Assembly: GCA_964519955.1 (NCBI GenBank) | Contig: CAZFLM010000008.1 | Coordinates: forward strand, 1-64,000 | From: CAZFLM01 sp964519955 | Lineage (GTDB): Bacteria; Armatimonadota; Chthonomonadetes; Chthonomonadales; CAJBBX01 | DNA length: 64,000 nt | Reading direction: 5' to 3' | Shown: piece after piece, positions 22,468 through 31,704 of the stretch | Position numbering within the stretch: position 1 is the first letter of the stretch | How the letters are laid out: each line of letters begins with the position of its first letter | Translations under genes and position numbers: made by a program | Notes under the pieces: generated by a model | What the model was told of the DNA's origin: nothing | Database searches by the model: none | The model's input: the letters and a program-made list of their open reading frames with translations, nothing else

Positions 22468-25437
22468 CTACTCCACCACCAGCAGCCAGCCCTTCGCCGG
22501 GTCCACCGGGATGGCCTCGTCGAGCCGGAACGCGGCGGCAGGCTGGAAGCCCTCGACAGGCGGCGCGGCGATCTTGGCCTTCGACGGGTCCAGGCCGAGC
22601 GCCGTCCAGTCGATCGCCAGCTTCACGCTCACCTTCGTCTTCGCCCAGCTCGCCAGCGAGATCAGCGTCTTGCCTTCGCGCACGTACGCGGTGGCGAGCA
22701 CGTCGGCGTTGTTCGTCCGGACCGGGCAGTCCTTGGCCCAGTAGCCGAACATCTGCGCGCGCTGGATGCCGAACGAGTCCCACAGCGCCCAGATGTGCTT
22801 CGGGTCGGCCCCGCTGTAGTAGCGCGCCGTCATGCCGTAGACCATGCCGCGCCACGGGTTGCCGTTGTCCTGCAGCATCTCGCCATAGAGGCCGAAGGGG
22901 ATGCCCGAGACCTCCACGAGCCAGAAGTCCGGCGTCTCGTTGTAGTCGAAACCCTCGCCGAACCAGATGCTGTCGATGTACGGGAAGTGCTCCATGTATT
23001 GCCCGGCGCAGTTGTTGAGGCCGTACTCCGGGGCGTAGTTGTTGCCCGAGTGGAAGTCGATGAGGCTGCCGGGGCGCGTGCGGTCCATCACCTTGCGCAC
23101 GCGCTTCATGATCTCGCGGTCGTAGCCGATGCCGTCCAGGTACAGCCCGTCGATCCGCACGTTCTGCATCAGCCAGCGCAGCCCCTCGAGGTAGGTGTTG
23201 TGCCAGCGCGAGAGGCCCACCGTGCCGATGGCCGCGTCCGTCTCGCCGCCGCCGAGCGGCGTGTGCCAGGCCGGGGCGTAGTTGGAGACGAGATGCTCCT
23301 GCAGCCACGAGTCCCCGCCGCCAGGCCCGTCGGTGAAGACCTCATAGCCCAGGCTGCGCAGCGCGAACAGCTCGGCCACACGGTTGCTCAGCTCGCGGAT
23401 GGTGTAGTAGATCTTCACCTTCAGCCCGAACGCGTGGGCCTCCTTGACGTACGCCGCCATCTTCGCCGTCTCGACGAACGGGTAGTTGATGTACGGGTTC
23501 AGCTCGTTGCCCTGGTGCACGTTGATGATGGAGGCGCCGCTCTCGGCCGCGGTCTTCGGCGGCACCATCTGGTGGTAGTATCGCCAGGCCCAGTGGTTCG
23601 GGTCGAGCGGCTTCACGGGCGTGATGAGCAGGCCGAACCGGTAGCGGACCGTCTGGCCCTTCGTCATGTGGCGCTGTCCGGAGAAGGCGCGAACCAGCAC
23701 GCGGTCCGCCCCAGCGTCGGCAATGGAGCACCCGCCGTGCCCCGAGTTGCCCCACGAGTCCGGGATGCCCGCCGCTCTCAGGTTGTAAAGGTCCCAGGTG
23801 TCCTGCTCGCCCTTCAGCTTGAGCTGGAGCCCGCCATCGGCCTCGCCGACCCAGACGTAGTTGTTCGCCCGCTCGATGTTCCACTGCCACTCCCACTTCG
23901 GCGGCCGGTAGCCTCCCTTGCGGCCCATGCCCATCAGGTAGGTCGCGGCCTCGCGGCGCATCGGCACCTCCAGGCGGATGTCCGTCAGGTCGGTGTCGGC
24001 CAGCGCCGTGACGGCGACCTCGACGGTAAGGTAGCCGTCGGCCTCCATCCTCGTGTGGCACTGAGCGGCCAGCGGCTTCGACGCCCACTCGGAGAGCAGC
24101 TCCACTACCGCGGGCGCCTTGCTGACCACCTTGTAGCCGCCCGCCTTCCACACCACCGGGCCGGCCTGCGTCTCGGCGGCCAGGGCCATCGGCGCGGCCA
24201 GGATCTCGCGGTCCCCGGCGCGGATGCCGGCGGGCAGCCCGCTCGGCCCGAACGTCACCACGCGGCCGAGGCATCGGATCGCCTTCTGCTTGGGGTCGAC
24301 CACCAGCGGCGTATACGGCGCCACCACCTGCTCGTCCAGGCCAATGGTGGAATCGAGCCAGCCCAGACGCGCAAGCCGCGTGTTGTCGTCGACACCGGCG
24401 TCCGGCGCGATCTCGCTGCCCACCGTCAGCCGGATCGGAACGGAGCGCCGCGGGACGCCTTTGCCCGACACCACCGCCGTGATGCGGTACTCCCCGGGCT
24501 TCGCGGCGGCCGGCACGCGGATCAGGCACCAGAACGCCTGGACCTTTCCCTGCGGCACGTTCACCCACTTGGTGATGGCGCGCCCCAGCCAGTCGGTCCC
24601 GCCCAGGTTCAGGCACCGGATGTCCGTGGCCTGCAGCGTCGAGCCCTTGACGCCCGAGAGGCTGAACGCGACCCCGACGTCCTTCACCTCCGTCCGCGCC
24701 GCCCACAGCCCGATCTGGAACACGACGCACTCGCCGCGTGCGCCCTTCAGCTCCAGGGATGTCGGGTTCTCGCCGCGCACCCAGCGCAGTGGCAACTCGT
24801 CTGCCATGCGGATGGGGTGGGCGGTGTCCTCCGGGAAGAGCAGGTAGCGCTCCGATGCGTGCTTGGCCAGGTACTCCTGCACCTCCGCCGGGGTTGCGCA
24901 GACCTCCATCGGGTCGAACCGGTGGAACTCGCCCCGCGCCTGGATCGCCCGCACCTCCGCGTCCGGCAGGCTGTCCCACCGCTTGGCGTCGAACCGGCCC
25001 GGGGCGAGTCCGTTGCGCTCCGCCCACACCGGGTCCGGATGCGCCTCGCTCGCCGGCACGTAGGTCACGGTGGGGAAGTACGGCGAGCCGGCGGTGGTGG
25101 AGGGGAGGTAGTAGAACGCGTAGTCGCCGGGCACAGCCGTGGGCCGGAACGCGAAGCACCCCGCTTCGCGGTCGACGTGGTAGGGCACGACGTCGGCCGT
25201 CTCCTTGCCCGCAGTCAGATCGACCAGCACCACCTGCACGCGCTCGGGATGCGCATCCCTGCGCCGCCACGGGATGCGCACCCGCGCCGCGTCGGTCTGC
25301 GTCGCCACGTGGACCAGCGCGCGGTGGTTGCCGTACTTGGCATCCCACTCGGCGACTGAGCGCGGCGGCTCCTGGGCTCGTGCGGTCACGGCCAGACCTG
25401 CCAGCGCGACGAGCGCGATGGTGCGATGCTGAGGCAT
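22468..25437 (-). CDS. Secreted GH123/DUF6067-like glycoside hydrolase
   Basis: A 989-residue protein with a signal peptide (MPQHRTIALVALAGLAVTARA). The N-terminal half is beta-rich with carbohydrate-enzyme character (about 190-480, including ELPLRWVRGENPTSLELKGA). The C-terminal half is a TIM-barrel-like catalytic region with VHQGNELNPYINYPF, KVKIYYTIRELSN, IDGLYLDGIGYDREIMKR and SLIDFHSGNNY. This layout fits the GH123-like/DUF6067 group, acting on extracellular polysaccharide. ATG at 25437 follows GGAGGG by 7 bases. Acidic residues in DGLYLDGIGYDRE are candidate catalytic residues, but this is inferred. Confidence 0.85.
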   Translation of the reverse strand: MPQHRTIALVALAGLAVTARAQEPPRSVAEWDAKYGNHRALVHVATQTDAARVRIPWRRRDAHPERVQVVLVDLTAGKETADVVPYHVDREAGCFAFRPTAVPGDYAFYYLPSTTAGSPYFPTVTYVPASEAHPDPVWAERNGLAPGRFDAKRWDSLPDAEVRAIQARGEFHRFDPMEVCATPAEVQEYLAKHASERYLLFPEDTAHPIRMADELPLRWVRGENPTSLELKGARGECVVFQIGLWAARTEVKDVGVAFSLSGVKGSTLQATDIRCLNLGGTDWLGRAITKWVNVPQGKVQAFWCLIRVPAAAKPGEYRITAVVSGKGVPRRSVPIRLTVGSEIAPDAGVDDNTRLARLGWLDSTIGLDEQVVAPYTPLVVDPKQKAIRCLGRVVTFGPSGLPAGIRAGDREILAAPMALAAETQAGPVVWKAGGYKVVSKAPAVVELLSEWASKPLAAQCHTRMEADGYLTVEVAVTALADTDLTDIRLEVPMRREAATYLMGMGRKGGYRPPKWEWQWNIERANNYVWVGEADGGLQLKLKGEQDTWDLYNLRAAGIPDSWGNSGHGGCSIADAGADRVLVRAFSGQRHMTKGQTVRYRFGLLITPVKPLDPNHWAWRYYHQMVPPKTAAESGASIINVHQGNELNPYINYPFVETAKMAAYVKEAHAFGLKVKIYYTIRELSNRVAELFALRSLGYEVFTDGPGGGDSWLQEHLVSNYAPAWHTPLGGGETDAAIGTVGLSRWHNTYLEGLRWLMQNVRIDGLYLDGIGYDREIMKRVRKVMDRTRPGSLIDFHSGNNYAPEYGLNNCAGQYMEHFPYIDSIWFGEGFDYNETPDFWLVEVSGIPFGLYGEMLQDNGNPWRGMVYGMTARYYSGADPKHIWALWDSFGIQRAQMFGYWAKDCPVRTNNADVLATAYVREGKTLISLASWAKTKVSVKLAIDWTALGLDPSKAKIAAPPVEGFQPAAAFRLDEAIPVDPAKGWLLVVE

Positions 25438-25639
25438 GGGTGGGTCCCTCCGTGCCGGCGCGGCTGGGCGAGCGCGCGAGCGTGTGGCCAAGGCGTGTTC
25501 GTGGGCGCCGGGTTCATGCGGTGCAGTTCGTCGCGGCTGGCGGAGGCACCTGCCACGCGAAGCCGGCCGCGACCGTATGGTAGGCTGAGCACCGCTGACA
25601 AGCGGCCGATCACTCTCGCACCAGAGGAGCTACCCGACG

Positions 25640-26110
25640 ATGCCCATCACGGAAGGCGCGCCGGCGCCATCGTTCACACTCCCCGCCGGCGACGGCAGCA
25701 CGGTGAGCCTCGCAGACTACCGCGGCAAGACCGTGGTGCTGTACTTCTACCCGAAGGACGATACGCCCGGATGCACGACGGAGGCCTGCTCGTTCCGCGA
25801 CGCGACCGACGACCTGCGTGCGGCCGGCGCCGTGGTGCTGGGCGTCAGCCCCGACGCGCCGAAGTCGCACGCCCGCTTCGCCGAGAAGCACAGCCTGCCG
25901 TTCCCGCTGCTCGCCGACGAGGACCACTCGGTGGCCGAGCAGTACGGCGTCTGGGTGGAGAAGAACAACTACGGCAAGAAGTACATGGGCATCGAGCGCT
26001 CCACGTTCGTGATCGACGGCGAGCGCGTGGTGCGGAAGGTGTTCCGCAAGGTGAAGGTCGCCGGGCATGCGGAAGCCGTGTCGGAGGCGGTGAGGGGGCT
26101 GCAGGCATAG
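25640..26110 (+). CDS. bcp: Thioredoxin-dependent peroxiredoxin Bcp/PrxQ
   Basis: A 156-residue peroxiredoxin that reduces peroxides. The motif FYPKDDTPGCTTEACSFRD carries the peroxidatic Cys (second T-x-x-C type position near residue 45) with a second Cys five residues later, the PrxQ arrangement. STFVIDGERVVRKVF is the conserved C-terminal strand pair. Length is typical. Cytoplasmic, recycled by thioredoxin. ATG at 25640 has GAGGAG upstream. Gene stands alone with a strong terminator hairpin at its end. Confidence 0.96.
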   Translation: MPITEGAPAPSFTLPAGDGSTVSLADYRGKTVVLYFYPKDDTPGCTTEACSFRDATDDLRAAGAVVLGVSPDAPKSHARFAEKHSLPFPLLADEDHSVAEQYGVWVEKNNYGKKYMGIERSTFVIDGERVVRKVFRKVKVAGHAEAVSEAVRGLQA

Positions 26111-26147
26111 GCGAGGCCCGGAGCGGCGCTGCTCCGGGCCTCGCCTA
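26108..26147. terminator. Terminator hairpin between bcp and the Gly/His-rich gene
   Basis: TAGGCGAGGCCCGGAGC and GCTCCGGGCCTCGCCTA form a perfect 17-bp stem around GGCGCT. It overlaps the bcp stop codon and separates convergent genes, so it may work in both directions. Confidence 0.75.
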
Positions 26148-26164
26148 GTCGCCCTACCTGAGGA

Positions 26165-27853
26165 CTACGGCGCCACGTAGCCGATCACGTTCACGCCGGT
26201 GGGGTTGAACGTCGGCACGACCGCGAACACGGTTCCGTTGACGCTGATGGTCCCTCCGTCGGCGTTCAGACCGACTGGGTCGCCGTACCACTGGCTGCTG
26301 TCGGCGCTGATGTTCCCGCCCGCGGACACCGAGATGGCGCCCGGGTTGGCCGACTGGAAGTAGCCGCCCGTGACCGTGATGTCGCCGCCGGCCTCCACAA
26401 CGATGTCCCCGTTGGTCAGCCACGAGCACGCCGTCGCCGAGAGGTCCTCGAACGTGCTCACCGTCAGCGTATCGGCCATCGCGAAGCTGGTGTTCGCGCT
26501 GATGCCATTGGCGCCCTCGATGTTGGCGCTGCCGGTCACGCTGAGCCCCGCGCTGTCCATCGTCACGCTGCCCCAGCCCGCATCGACCAAGAGGCTTCCG
26601 CTGCTGGTCAGGTAGGCGCTGGTCAGATCGATGGCATAGGAAGCATGGTGTCCGTGGTGCCCTGGGTGTCCGGGACCGCCCCAGTCGCCGCCCGGGCAAC
26701 CCCAGTCACCGCCGGGCCAGCCCCAGTCGCCGCCACCGCCGCAGCCAGGGTTGCTGCCCCCGCCGCTGCCGCCGCCGGTCTCGCACAGCGTGCCGACGGC
26801 CGAGCGACTGGCTGAGAAGCATCCGCCGTGGTTGCCGCCGCAGCCACCGTGGTGACCGCAGTGGGCCGGCTCGCCGCAGGTGATGGCGAGGTCGGCATAG
26901 CTCACGATGGTCGCGCCCACCAGGTCGATCCCGAAGCTCGGGGCGCAGCCTGGATCGTCACCGTGCTGGCCGCCATCGCCGGGGCAACCCCAGTCACCGC
27001 CGGGCCAGCCCCAGTCACCGCCGCCGCCGCAGCCAGGGTTGCTGCCCCCGCCGCTGCCGCCGCCGGTCTCGCACGCCACGCCGACGCCCTTGCTCGCGAC
27101 TGAGCAGCACCCATGATGGTCCCCGCCGCAGCCGCCGCCGTGGTGGTGACCCCAGTGCCAGGGCTGTCCGCTCGTGATGGTCACGTTGAGCCCGTAGATG
27201 ACGACGCCCGGCATGGCGACACGATGACCACCAATGACATCCACATCGTAGTCGGAGTACATCGATGGCGCAACGCCGGTGTCCGACGAGGCCGCACCGG
27301 TGATGTCGCCTCGGTCGCACTCGATCCAGATGCCGTTCGATCCCGAGAGGACGGTGTTCTCGCCGAGCGTCAGCGACGTGCCGCCACGGATATCGATAGC
27401 GCCGGCGCTGATGGCGGCGCCGGTAGCGCTGAACGCGCCATCGGGCGCGATCTTGAGGAGGTCAGTCGCGGAGAGCACACCGCCGATCGCGATGTCCTCG
27501 CCCGCGACAAGTGCGAGGCCTGGCGCCTCGACTGTGCCACCGATCGTGATGCTGCGGCCTGCGCGCAGAACCGCGGCCGCCGGGATCTGGCAGTAGACGC
27601 TCGGCGGCACAACGAGGCCGGCGGCGCGACGGCGAGCCCGATAGCCTGGCTCGCTCTGCTGGGTGTCGAAGAGACCGTCCGCGGCGAGCACCGGAAGGTC
27701 GACCTGAACGTCCTTGGACCCATATAGCCCGTCCCCGTCGACGTCGACGAAGGCGAAGCCCGGATCGGCGATGGGTGCGTCGGCCCGCGCCAGGACGGGC
27801 ACGAGGCAAAGAGCAGCAAGTAGCGCGGCAAGTGCCGCACGGCGTAGTGTCAC
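26165..27853 (-). CDS. Secreted Gly/His/Cys-rich repeat protein
   Basis: A 562-residue exported protein. GTG at 27853, after GGGAGGAA, gives a clear signal peptide (VTLRRAALAALLAALCLVPV, cleavage near ARA-DA). The N-terminal region begins PIADPGFAFVDVDGDGLYGS, with a calcium-binding-like DVDGDG. Two long low-complexity modules rich in Gly, His, Cys and Trp share CETGGGSGGGSNPGCGGGGD, each followed by WGWPGGDWGCPG. Between and after them are beta-helix-like repeats such as SISVNGTV- and GGDI-type strands. The His and Cys clusters suggest metal binding or disulfide cross-linking at the cell surface, as inference only. Confidence 0.85.
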   Translation of the reverse strand: MTLRRAALAALLAALCLVPVLARADAPIADPGFAFVDVDGDGLYGSKDVQVDLPVLAADGLFDTQQSEPGYRARRRAAGLVVPPSVYCQIPAAAVLRAGRSITIGGTVEAPGLALVAGEDIAIGGVLSATDLLKIAPDGAFSATGAAISAGAIDIRGGTSLTLGENTVLSGSNGIWIECDRGDITGAASSDTGVAPSMYSDYDVDVIGGHRVAMPGVVIYGLNVTITSGQPWHWGHHHGGGCGGDHHGCCSVASKGVGVACETGGGSGGGSNPGCGGGGDWGWPGGDWGCPGDGGQHGDDPGCAPSFGIDLVGATIVSYADLAITCGEPAHCGHHGGCGGNHGGCFSASRSAVGTLCETGGGSGGGSNPGCGGGGDWGWPGGDWGCPGGDWGGPGHPGHHGHHASYAIDLTSAYLTSSGSLLVDAGWGSVTMDSAGLSVTGSANIEGANGISANTSFAMADTLTVSTFEDLSATACSWLTNGDIVVEAGGDITVTGGYFQSANPGAISVSAGGNISADSSQWYGDPVGLNADGGTISVNGTVFAVVPTFNPTGVNVIGYVAP

Positions 27854-28469
27854 AGGTTCCTCCCTGGGCGTCTCCCCGGACGCCCTGTCATGGACGGCAG
27901 CCAGGCCGGCTTCGCTGCGACGGCGATCGGCACCGTCCGTTGGTCCTCCGTCTTGATTGACGTGCCGATAGTGGGGCGCTCGGGTCCGTGCCGTCGGAAC
28001 ATCGGTTCCGACGTCCTGCAGATGGGCGTTCCCGATCGGCAATGACCGCGACGCGCGGGGGGACGCGCTCTTACCTATTGTCGGCGTCAGCCGCCGCCAA
28101 CCGCACCCGGTGGGAGTGCGGTGCTTTGACGGCCTCGCAGCCCAGCAGGCCTGGCGGATGTGCGGGGGCGCGGTCGGCTGCCGTGGCGCGCTCGGTGCCT
28201 CAGCCGCCCGAGCGGCGGGCAGGGGCTAACGCCGCAGGCAACCTGGACCAACAATGCATGCAGTACTACCAGTGTCGATCCGCGCGGCGCTCGGCCTCGA
28301 CGGACTTCCTCGGTTCGTGCAGGTCTTTGGGCGTCCGAGCGCGGATATACCCGCAACACCGTCGGGACGCGCACGCCGACTGGCTTGCGTCGCTGCAGCG
28401 TCCCCATGGGTGCGTCGGCATCACGTGGAATCCTGCCTCCTCGCCGGCGGTCCATCGAAAAGGGAGTAC
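27854..28469. other. 616-base gap between divergent genes
   Basis: No credible gene is seen. It contains the perfect inverted repeat listed at 27992-28013. Reading frames crossing it are arginine-rich shadows. Promoters for both flanking genes should lie here, but I could not pick convincing hexamers. Confidence 0.5.
27992..28013. promoter_or_regulatory. Perfect inverted repeat, possible operator
   Basis: CGTCGGAAC and GTTCCGACG are perfect 9-base arms around ATCG. It lies between the divergent Gly/His-rich gene and the porin gene, about 140 bases upstream of the former. It may be a regulator site or an RNA hairpin; which cannot be decided here. Confidence 0.4.
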
Positions 28470-29771
28470 ATGGGCATGCTAGGAACGTCGATCAGAACGA
28501 CTGCGGCCACGATCGTCGGAGGCGGCGCGTTGGTCTTGATGGCGGCGGCCGCGTGGGCTCAGACGCCCGCCAAGCCGGCGCCTGGCCTCACGATCACCGG
28601 CGAAGCTCGGTTCCGCTACGAGAACCGGCAGAACGCCGCCTTCTCAGAGGCGCAGGACAACAATCCGAAGGACGAGTTGGCTCGGCTGCGCGTCGGCTTC
28701 AACTACCAGTTCGAGAGTGGCCCGCGCATCTACGTCCAGCCCCAGTTCAACTGGCAGCACAACGCGTGCGTCGCCAAGCCGAAGGGCACGGACTGGGAGG
28801 GCGACGTCTTCAACGCCTACGTCGAGTTCGGCAACAAGGCAGCGAAGTGGCGCGTCGGGCGGCAGGAACTCACGTACGGCGAGGGACGCCTGCAGGCCGC
28901 CTCGAACTGGAACAACTCCGGACGGAGCTACGACGCGGCGAAGGTGACCTACACCGATGCCACTACGAAGACGGACCTCTTCGTGGGCAAAGTCGGCCAT
29001 GTAGGCCAGAAGTACCAGCACCCGCTGTTCGCCGGCGCCTACTCCACCATCACCCCCCGCAAGGACCTGAGCTACGACGCGTACCTGCTGTTCAAGTCGC
29101 TGGATGTGAACGCGACCACCCAACAGGAGATCTACACGATCGGCAGCCGGCCGAAGTACAAGTGGCGCCAGGTGGACGCCTACGGAGAAGCGGCGTACCA
29201 GTTTGGCCAGTACGGTGACCGCACGGTGAGCGCCTACGCGTACATGGCGAATGTGGGCTACACCTTCAAGGGCTCGTCGGCACTCCGCGTGGCAGCCGAA
29301 TACGACTTCGCCAGTGGCGGCAACCCGACGTCCGGTACCTATAACACGTTCGATCAGTTGTTCCTGACGAGTCACAACATCGTCGACAGCATGATCGGCA
29401 TGTACGACGGCGTCGGCTGGCGCAACATGCGGGCCTGGCGTCTGAACGCCAACTTCAAGCCTGCGAAGAAGTGGACGATCGCGGTCGACGGATACCACTT
29501 CATGCTCGACAACGCCACGGACTACTGGTACACCAAGGGCGGCGGCACGATGACGGGCGCGGACGGTGCCGGCATTCGCGACGCCACCGGCGCATCGGGC
29601 CGAGACCTGGGCAAGGAACTCGACCTGAGCGTCTCCTACGAGGTGCGCAAGGGCTTCGTCGTCGGTGGGCAGGTATCTCGCTTCTTCCCGGGCCCGTTCG
29701 TCCGCAGCGCCAACAAGGGCTTCGCCGACAACGGCACCTGGTTCTGCTTCCAGACGGAGTACAAGTGGTAG
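28470..29771 (+). CDS. AlgE-like outer-membrane porin (alginate export family)
   Basis: A 433-residue exported beta-barrel. A signal peptide (about residues 1-31, ending AAAAWAQT) is followed by alternating aromatic/polar strands, with GEARFRYENRQNA at the first strand, WRVGRQELTYGEGRLQ and WRLNANFKPAKKWTIAVDGY. It ends FCFQTEYKW with a terminal aromatic residue as in outer-membrane proteins. The pattern matches alginate_export-type porins, which need not transport alginate. Presence implies a diderm envelope. ATG at 28470 has AAGGGAG upstream; the longer frame before it is not signal-peptide-like. Confidence 0.88.
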   Translation: MGMLGTSIRTTAATIVGGGALVLMAAAAWAQTPAKPAPGLTITGEARFRYENRQNAAFSEAQDNNPKDELARLRVGFNYQFESGPRIYVQPQFNWQHNACVAKPKGTDWEGDVFNAYVEFGNKAAKWRVGRQELTYGEGRLQAASNWNNSGRSYDAAKVTYTDATTKTDLFVGKVGHVGQKYQHPLFAGAYSTITPRKDLSYDAYLLFKSLDVNATTQQEIYTIGSRPKYKWRQVDAYGEAAYQFGQYGDRTVSAYAYMANVGYTFKGSSALRVAAEYDFASGGNPTSGTYNTFDQLFLTSHNIVDSMIGMYDGVGWRNMRAWRLNANFKPAKKWTIAVDGYHFMLDNATDYWYTKGGGTMTGADGAGIRDATGASGRDLGKELDLSVSYEVRKGFVVGGQVSRFFPGPFVRSANKGFADNGTWFCFQTEYKW

Positions 29772-29827
29772 CGAGTAGCGAGTAGCCAGAAGTCAGAAGT
29801 CAGAAGCCAGAAGCCAGAAGCCAGAAG
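29768..29827. repeat. Tandem heptamer array (AGCGAGT then CAGAAGY units)
   Basis: Directly at the porin stop codon there are two copies of AGCGAGT-like units followed by five or six copies of CAGAAGT/CAGAAGC. The last copies form the left arm of the hairpin at 29814-29850. Related in style to the arrays at 22428 and 49743. Confidence 0.75.
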
Positions 29828-29850
29828 GGGCTGCCCCTTCTGGCTTCTGG
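29814..29850. terminator. Perfect 17-bp hairpin between convergent genes
   Basis: CCAGAAGCCAGAAGGGG (29814-29830) pairs completely with CCCCTTCTGGCTTCTGG (29834-29850) around a 3-base loop. It lies between the porin gene (+) and the GGDEF gene (-) and is built from the adjoining heptamer repeats. Confidence 0.6.
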
Positions 29851-29914
29851 CGTTCAACTTTCGACTTTCAACGCTTCACCTTCGACCTCCGACGTACCTC
29901 GCCCTTCCGCCCCT

Positions 29915-30790
29915 TCACGCCGCCGTGGGCGCCGCCGCTGGTTCGGGCGGCCGGTTGTCCTGGTGCAGTTGGTTGCGGCCGGCCCGCTTGGCCGAGTAGA
30001 GCGACCGGTCGGCGTCTCGCAGCATGTCCTCGATCGTCCCGGTCGGCTTCTCGTACGTCACCGCGCCGACGCTGAAGGTGACCGGCCAGCCGTGCCGCCG
30101 CATCTCGCCCAGCAGGCGCTCTCGCACGCGCTCGATGCCGCACCGGCTCGGCGCCTCGGCGGTCTCCGGAAGCACCAGGGCGAACTCGTCGCCGCCCAGC
30201 CGCGCCACGATGTCGGTCGACCGCGTCTCGGTCGCCAGCGTCTGCCCAATTGTGCGCAAGCACTGGTCGCCCACGCTGTGGCCGAGCGTGTCATTGAGGT
30301 CCTTGAAGTGGTCGCAGTCGATCACCGCGACGGTGAAGGGACGTCCGTAGCGTGCGCACCGGGCCAACTCGCGCCGTGCGATCTCGTAGAAGCCCGCGAC
30401 GTTGGCGATGCCAGTCAGGTGATCGATGCGCGCGGCAAGCGTCTCCGCGGCGAGCTTGTCGCGCAAAGAGACGAGCGTCGCGACGCAGAACCCGAAGAAG
30501 ACGGTGGTCGCGGCGGCGTTCCACACCTCGATGTGCAGGCGCTCTCCGGGCAGCCCTGCCGCGACGTCGGTCAGCAGATTGGCGGCGATGCAGGCGGAGG
30601 CAGTCAGCATACCGGGACCCACCCCCATGCGCCACGCGACGAGGCTGATGGGAAGCAGGTAGAAGGGGCCGAGTTGGGCTTCGTAGCCGGAGAGGAAGTC
30701 CGTGTAGCCAATGGCGACGACGATCAGCGCGGCGAAGAGGACAGCCGTGCTCCGGCGGCAGTTCGTGAGGGTGTCCAGTAAGTGAGCCAT
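29915..30790 (-). CDS. Membrane-bound GGDEF diguanylate cyclase
   Basis: A 291-residue protein that should synthesise cyclic di-GMP from GTP. Residues about 15-110 hold four hydrophobic helices forming a small membrane sensor. The GGDEF domain follows from about 120, with DHLTGIANVAGFYEIA at its start, VIDCDHFKDLND and the catalytic GGDEF intact. The RSTD motif five residues before GGDEF is the RxxD product-inhibition site. ATG at 30790 precedes the first helix; the long upstream extension is rejected. Together with the GGDEF/HD-GYP gene at 34013 it suggests local c-di-GMP signalling. Confidence 0.94.
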   Translation of the reverse strand: MAHLLDTLTNCRRSTAVLFAALIVVAIGYTDFLSGYEAQLGPFYLLPISLVAWRMGVGPGMLTASACIAANLLTDVAAGLPGERLHIEVWNAAATTVFFGFCVATLVSLRDKLAAETLAARIDHLTGIANVAGFYEIARRELARCARYGRPFTVAVIDCDHFKDLNDTLGHSVGDQCLRTIGQTLATETRSTDIVARLGGDEFALVLPETAEAPSRCGIERVRERLLGEMRRHGWPVTFSVGAVTYEKPTGTIEDMLRDADRSLYSAKRAGRNQLHQDNRPPEPAAAPTAA

Positions 30791-30900
30791 CGCACCATCC
30801 AACCGGTACCATTGTCGGTTCGTTCGGTGCGTACCTGTACCACCCACTGCGCGTTCCAGTTGGTACGGTCCACGTCGGGGGCCAAACGCCCTGATAGCCT

Positions 30901-31704
30901 CTACGTGCCCGGGCGGTTGGATTGTGCCTGCTGCTCTTCGGCGGGCCGCAGCAGGTGCTCCGTTTCGGCGGCAGGTGCGCCGGCCGCCGGGCGAAGCAGC
31001 GTCTCGGCAACCGGTGCTGCGGCAGGGCGCAGCAGCACGTGGCGGGTGCCGGCCTCCTCGGCCAGTTCGGCGAGTTCGTCGCGCACCTCCGCCGCGGTTG
31101 AGGCCAGCTCCGGGTCGGTCCGCGAGCGCGCAAGCGCCTCGATCATCGGCAGGGCGCGGGTGTCTTGCGCGATGGCGATGGCGCGGAGGGTTGCGAGAAC
31201 CAGCCGCCGGTGAGCGGCGCTGTCGCGGGGGCGTGCCCGCTCGATGACCTCGAGGAGCGCGGCGCGCGCGGACCGGCTCAGGAGGCCGACTTCGGTGGAG
31301 CTGAACTCCATGAACGCGCTTGCCAGCCGGCCATCGGCGGAGCGCAGCACATCGAGGTCGTACTCGCCCGGGCTCGCGGCGGAGGCCGCGTCGGCCCATG
31401 CCGTCTCAACCCGGATCGCCTCGCGTACCAGGCGCGAGGCGCGCCAGCCGCAGACCAACTGGCGGGCCGCGAGGGCAGCCATACCCGCCGCCCAACAGAT
31501 CGCCATCGCCGTTTGCTCACCGCGAGCGAGGTGCCACCCCTGGCTGGCCGCGAGCGCACACACCATGCCGAGCACGCCCATGACGCAGGCGAACCCAACC
31601 AGCACATGGCCGCCGAGGAACGTGCGCCTCAGGCGGCGCAGAAGCGCGTCTATACGAGCCGCGCACTCATCGTCCTGCTTGTCCAGGTCCGCGCTGCCGC
31701 ACAT
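30901..31704 (-). CDS. LLRPA-tail membrane protein, paralogue E
   Basis: A 267-residue paralogue of the 18.5-22.4 kb cluster in a second subgroup. A transmembrane hairpin spans about 30-80. The helical body includes LVLATLRAIAIAQDTRALPM. The tail reads HVLLRPAAAPVAE, TLLRPAAGAPAAE and HLLRPAEEQQ. ATG at 31704 has GGAGG 9 bases upstream and overlaps the end of paralogue F by 38 bases. A 108-bp tail-coding segment (30944-31051) is identical to one in F (31737-31844), pointing to recent duplication or gene conversion. Confidence 0.85.
   Translation of the reverse strand: MCGSADLDKQDDECAARIDALLRRLRRTFLGGHVLVGFACVMGVLGMVCALAASQGWHLARGEQTAMAICWAAGMAALAARQLVCGWRASRLVREAIRVETAWADAASAASPGEYDLDVLRSADGRLASAFMEFSSTEVGLLSRSARAALLEVIERARPRDSAAHRRLVLATLRAIAIAQDTRALPMIEALARSRTDPELASTAAEVRDELAELAEEAGTRHVLLRPAAAPVAETLLRPAAGAPAAETEHLLRPAEEQQAQSNRPGT

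Noticed and set aside
22795..25359. Plus-strand 854-residue open frame opposite the GH123-like gene
   Set aside because: It mirrors the high-GC third positions of the real gene, is rich in Arg, His, Val and Leu, and has no recognisable domain or ribosome-binding site.
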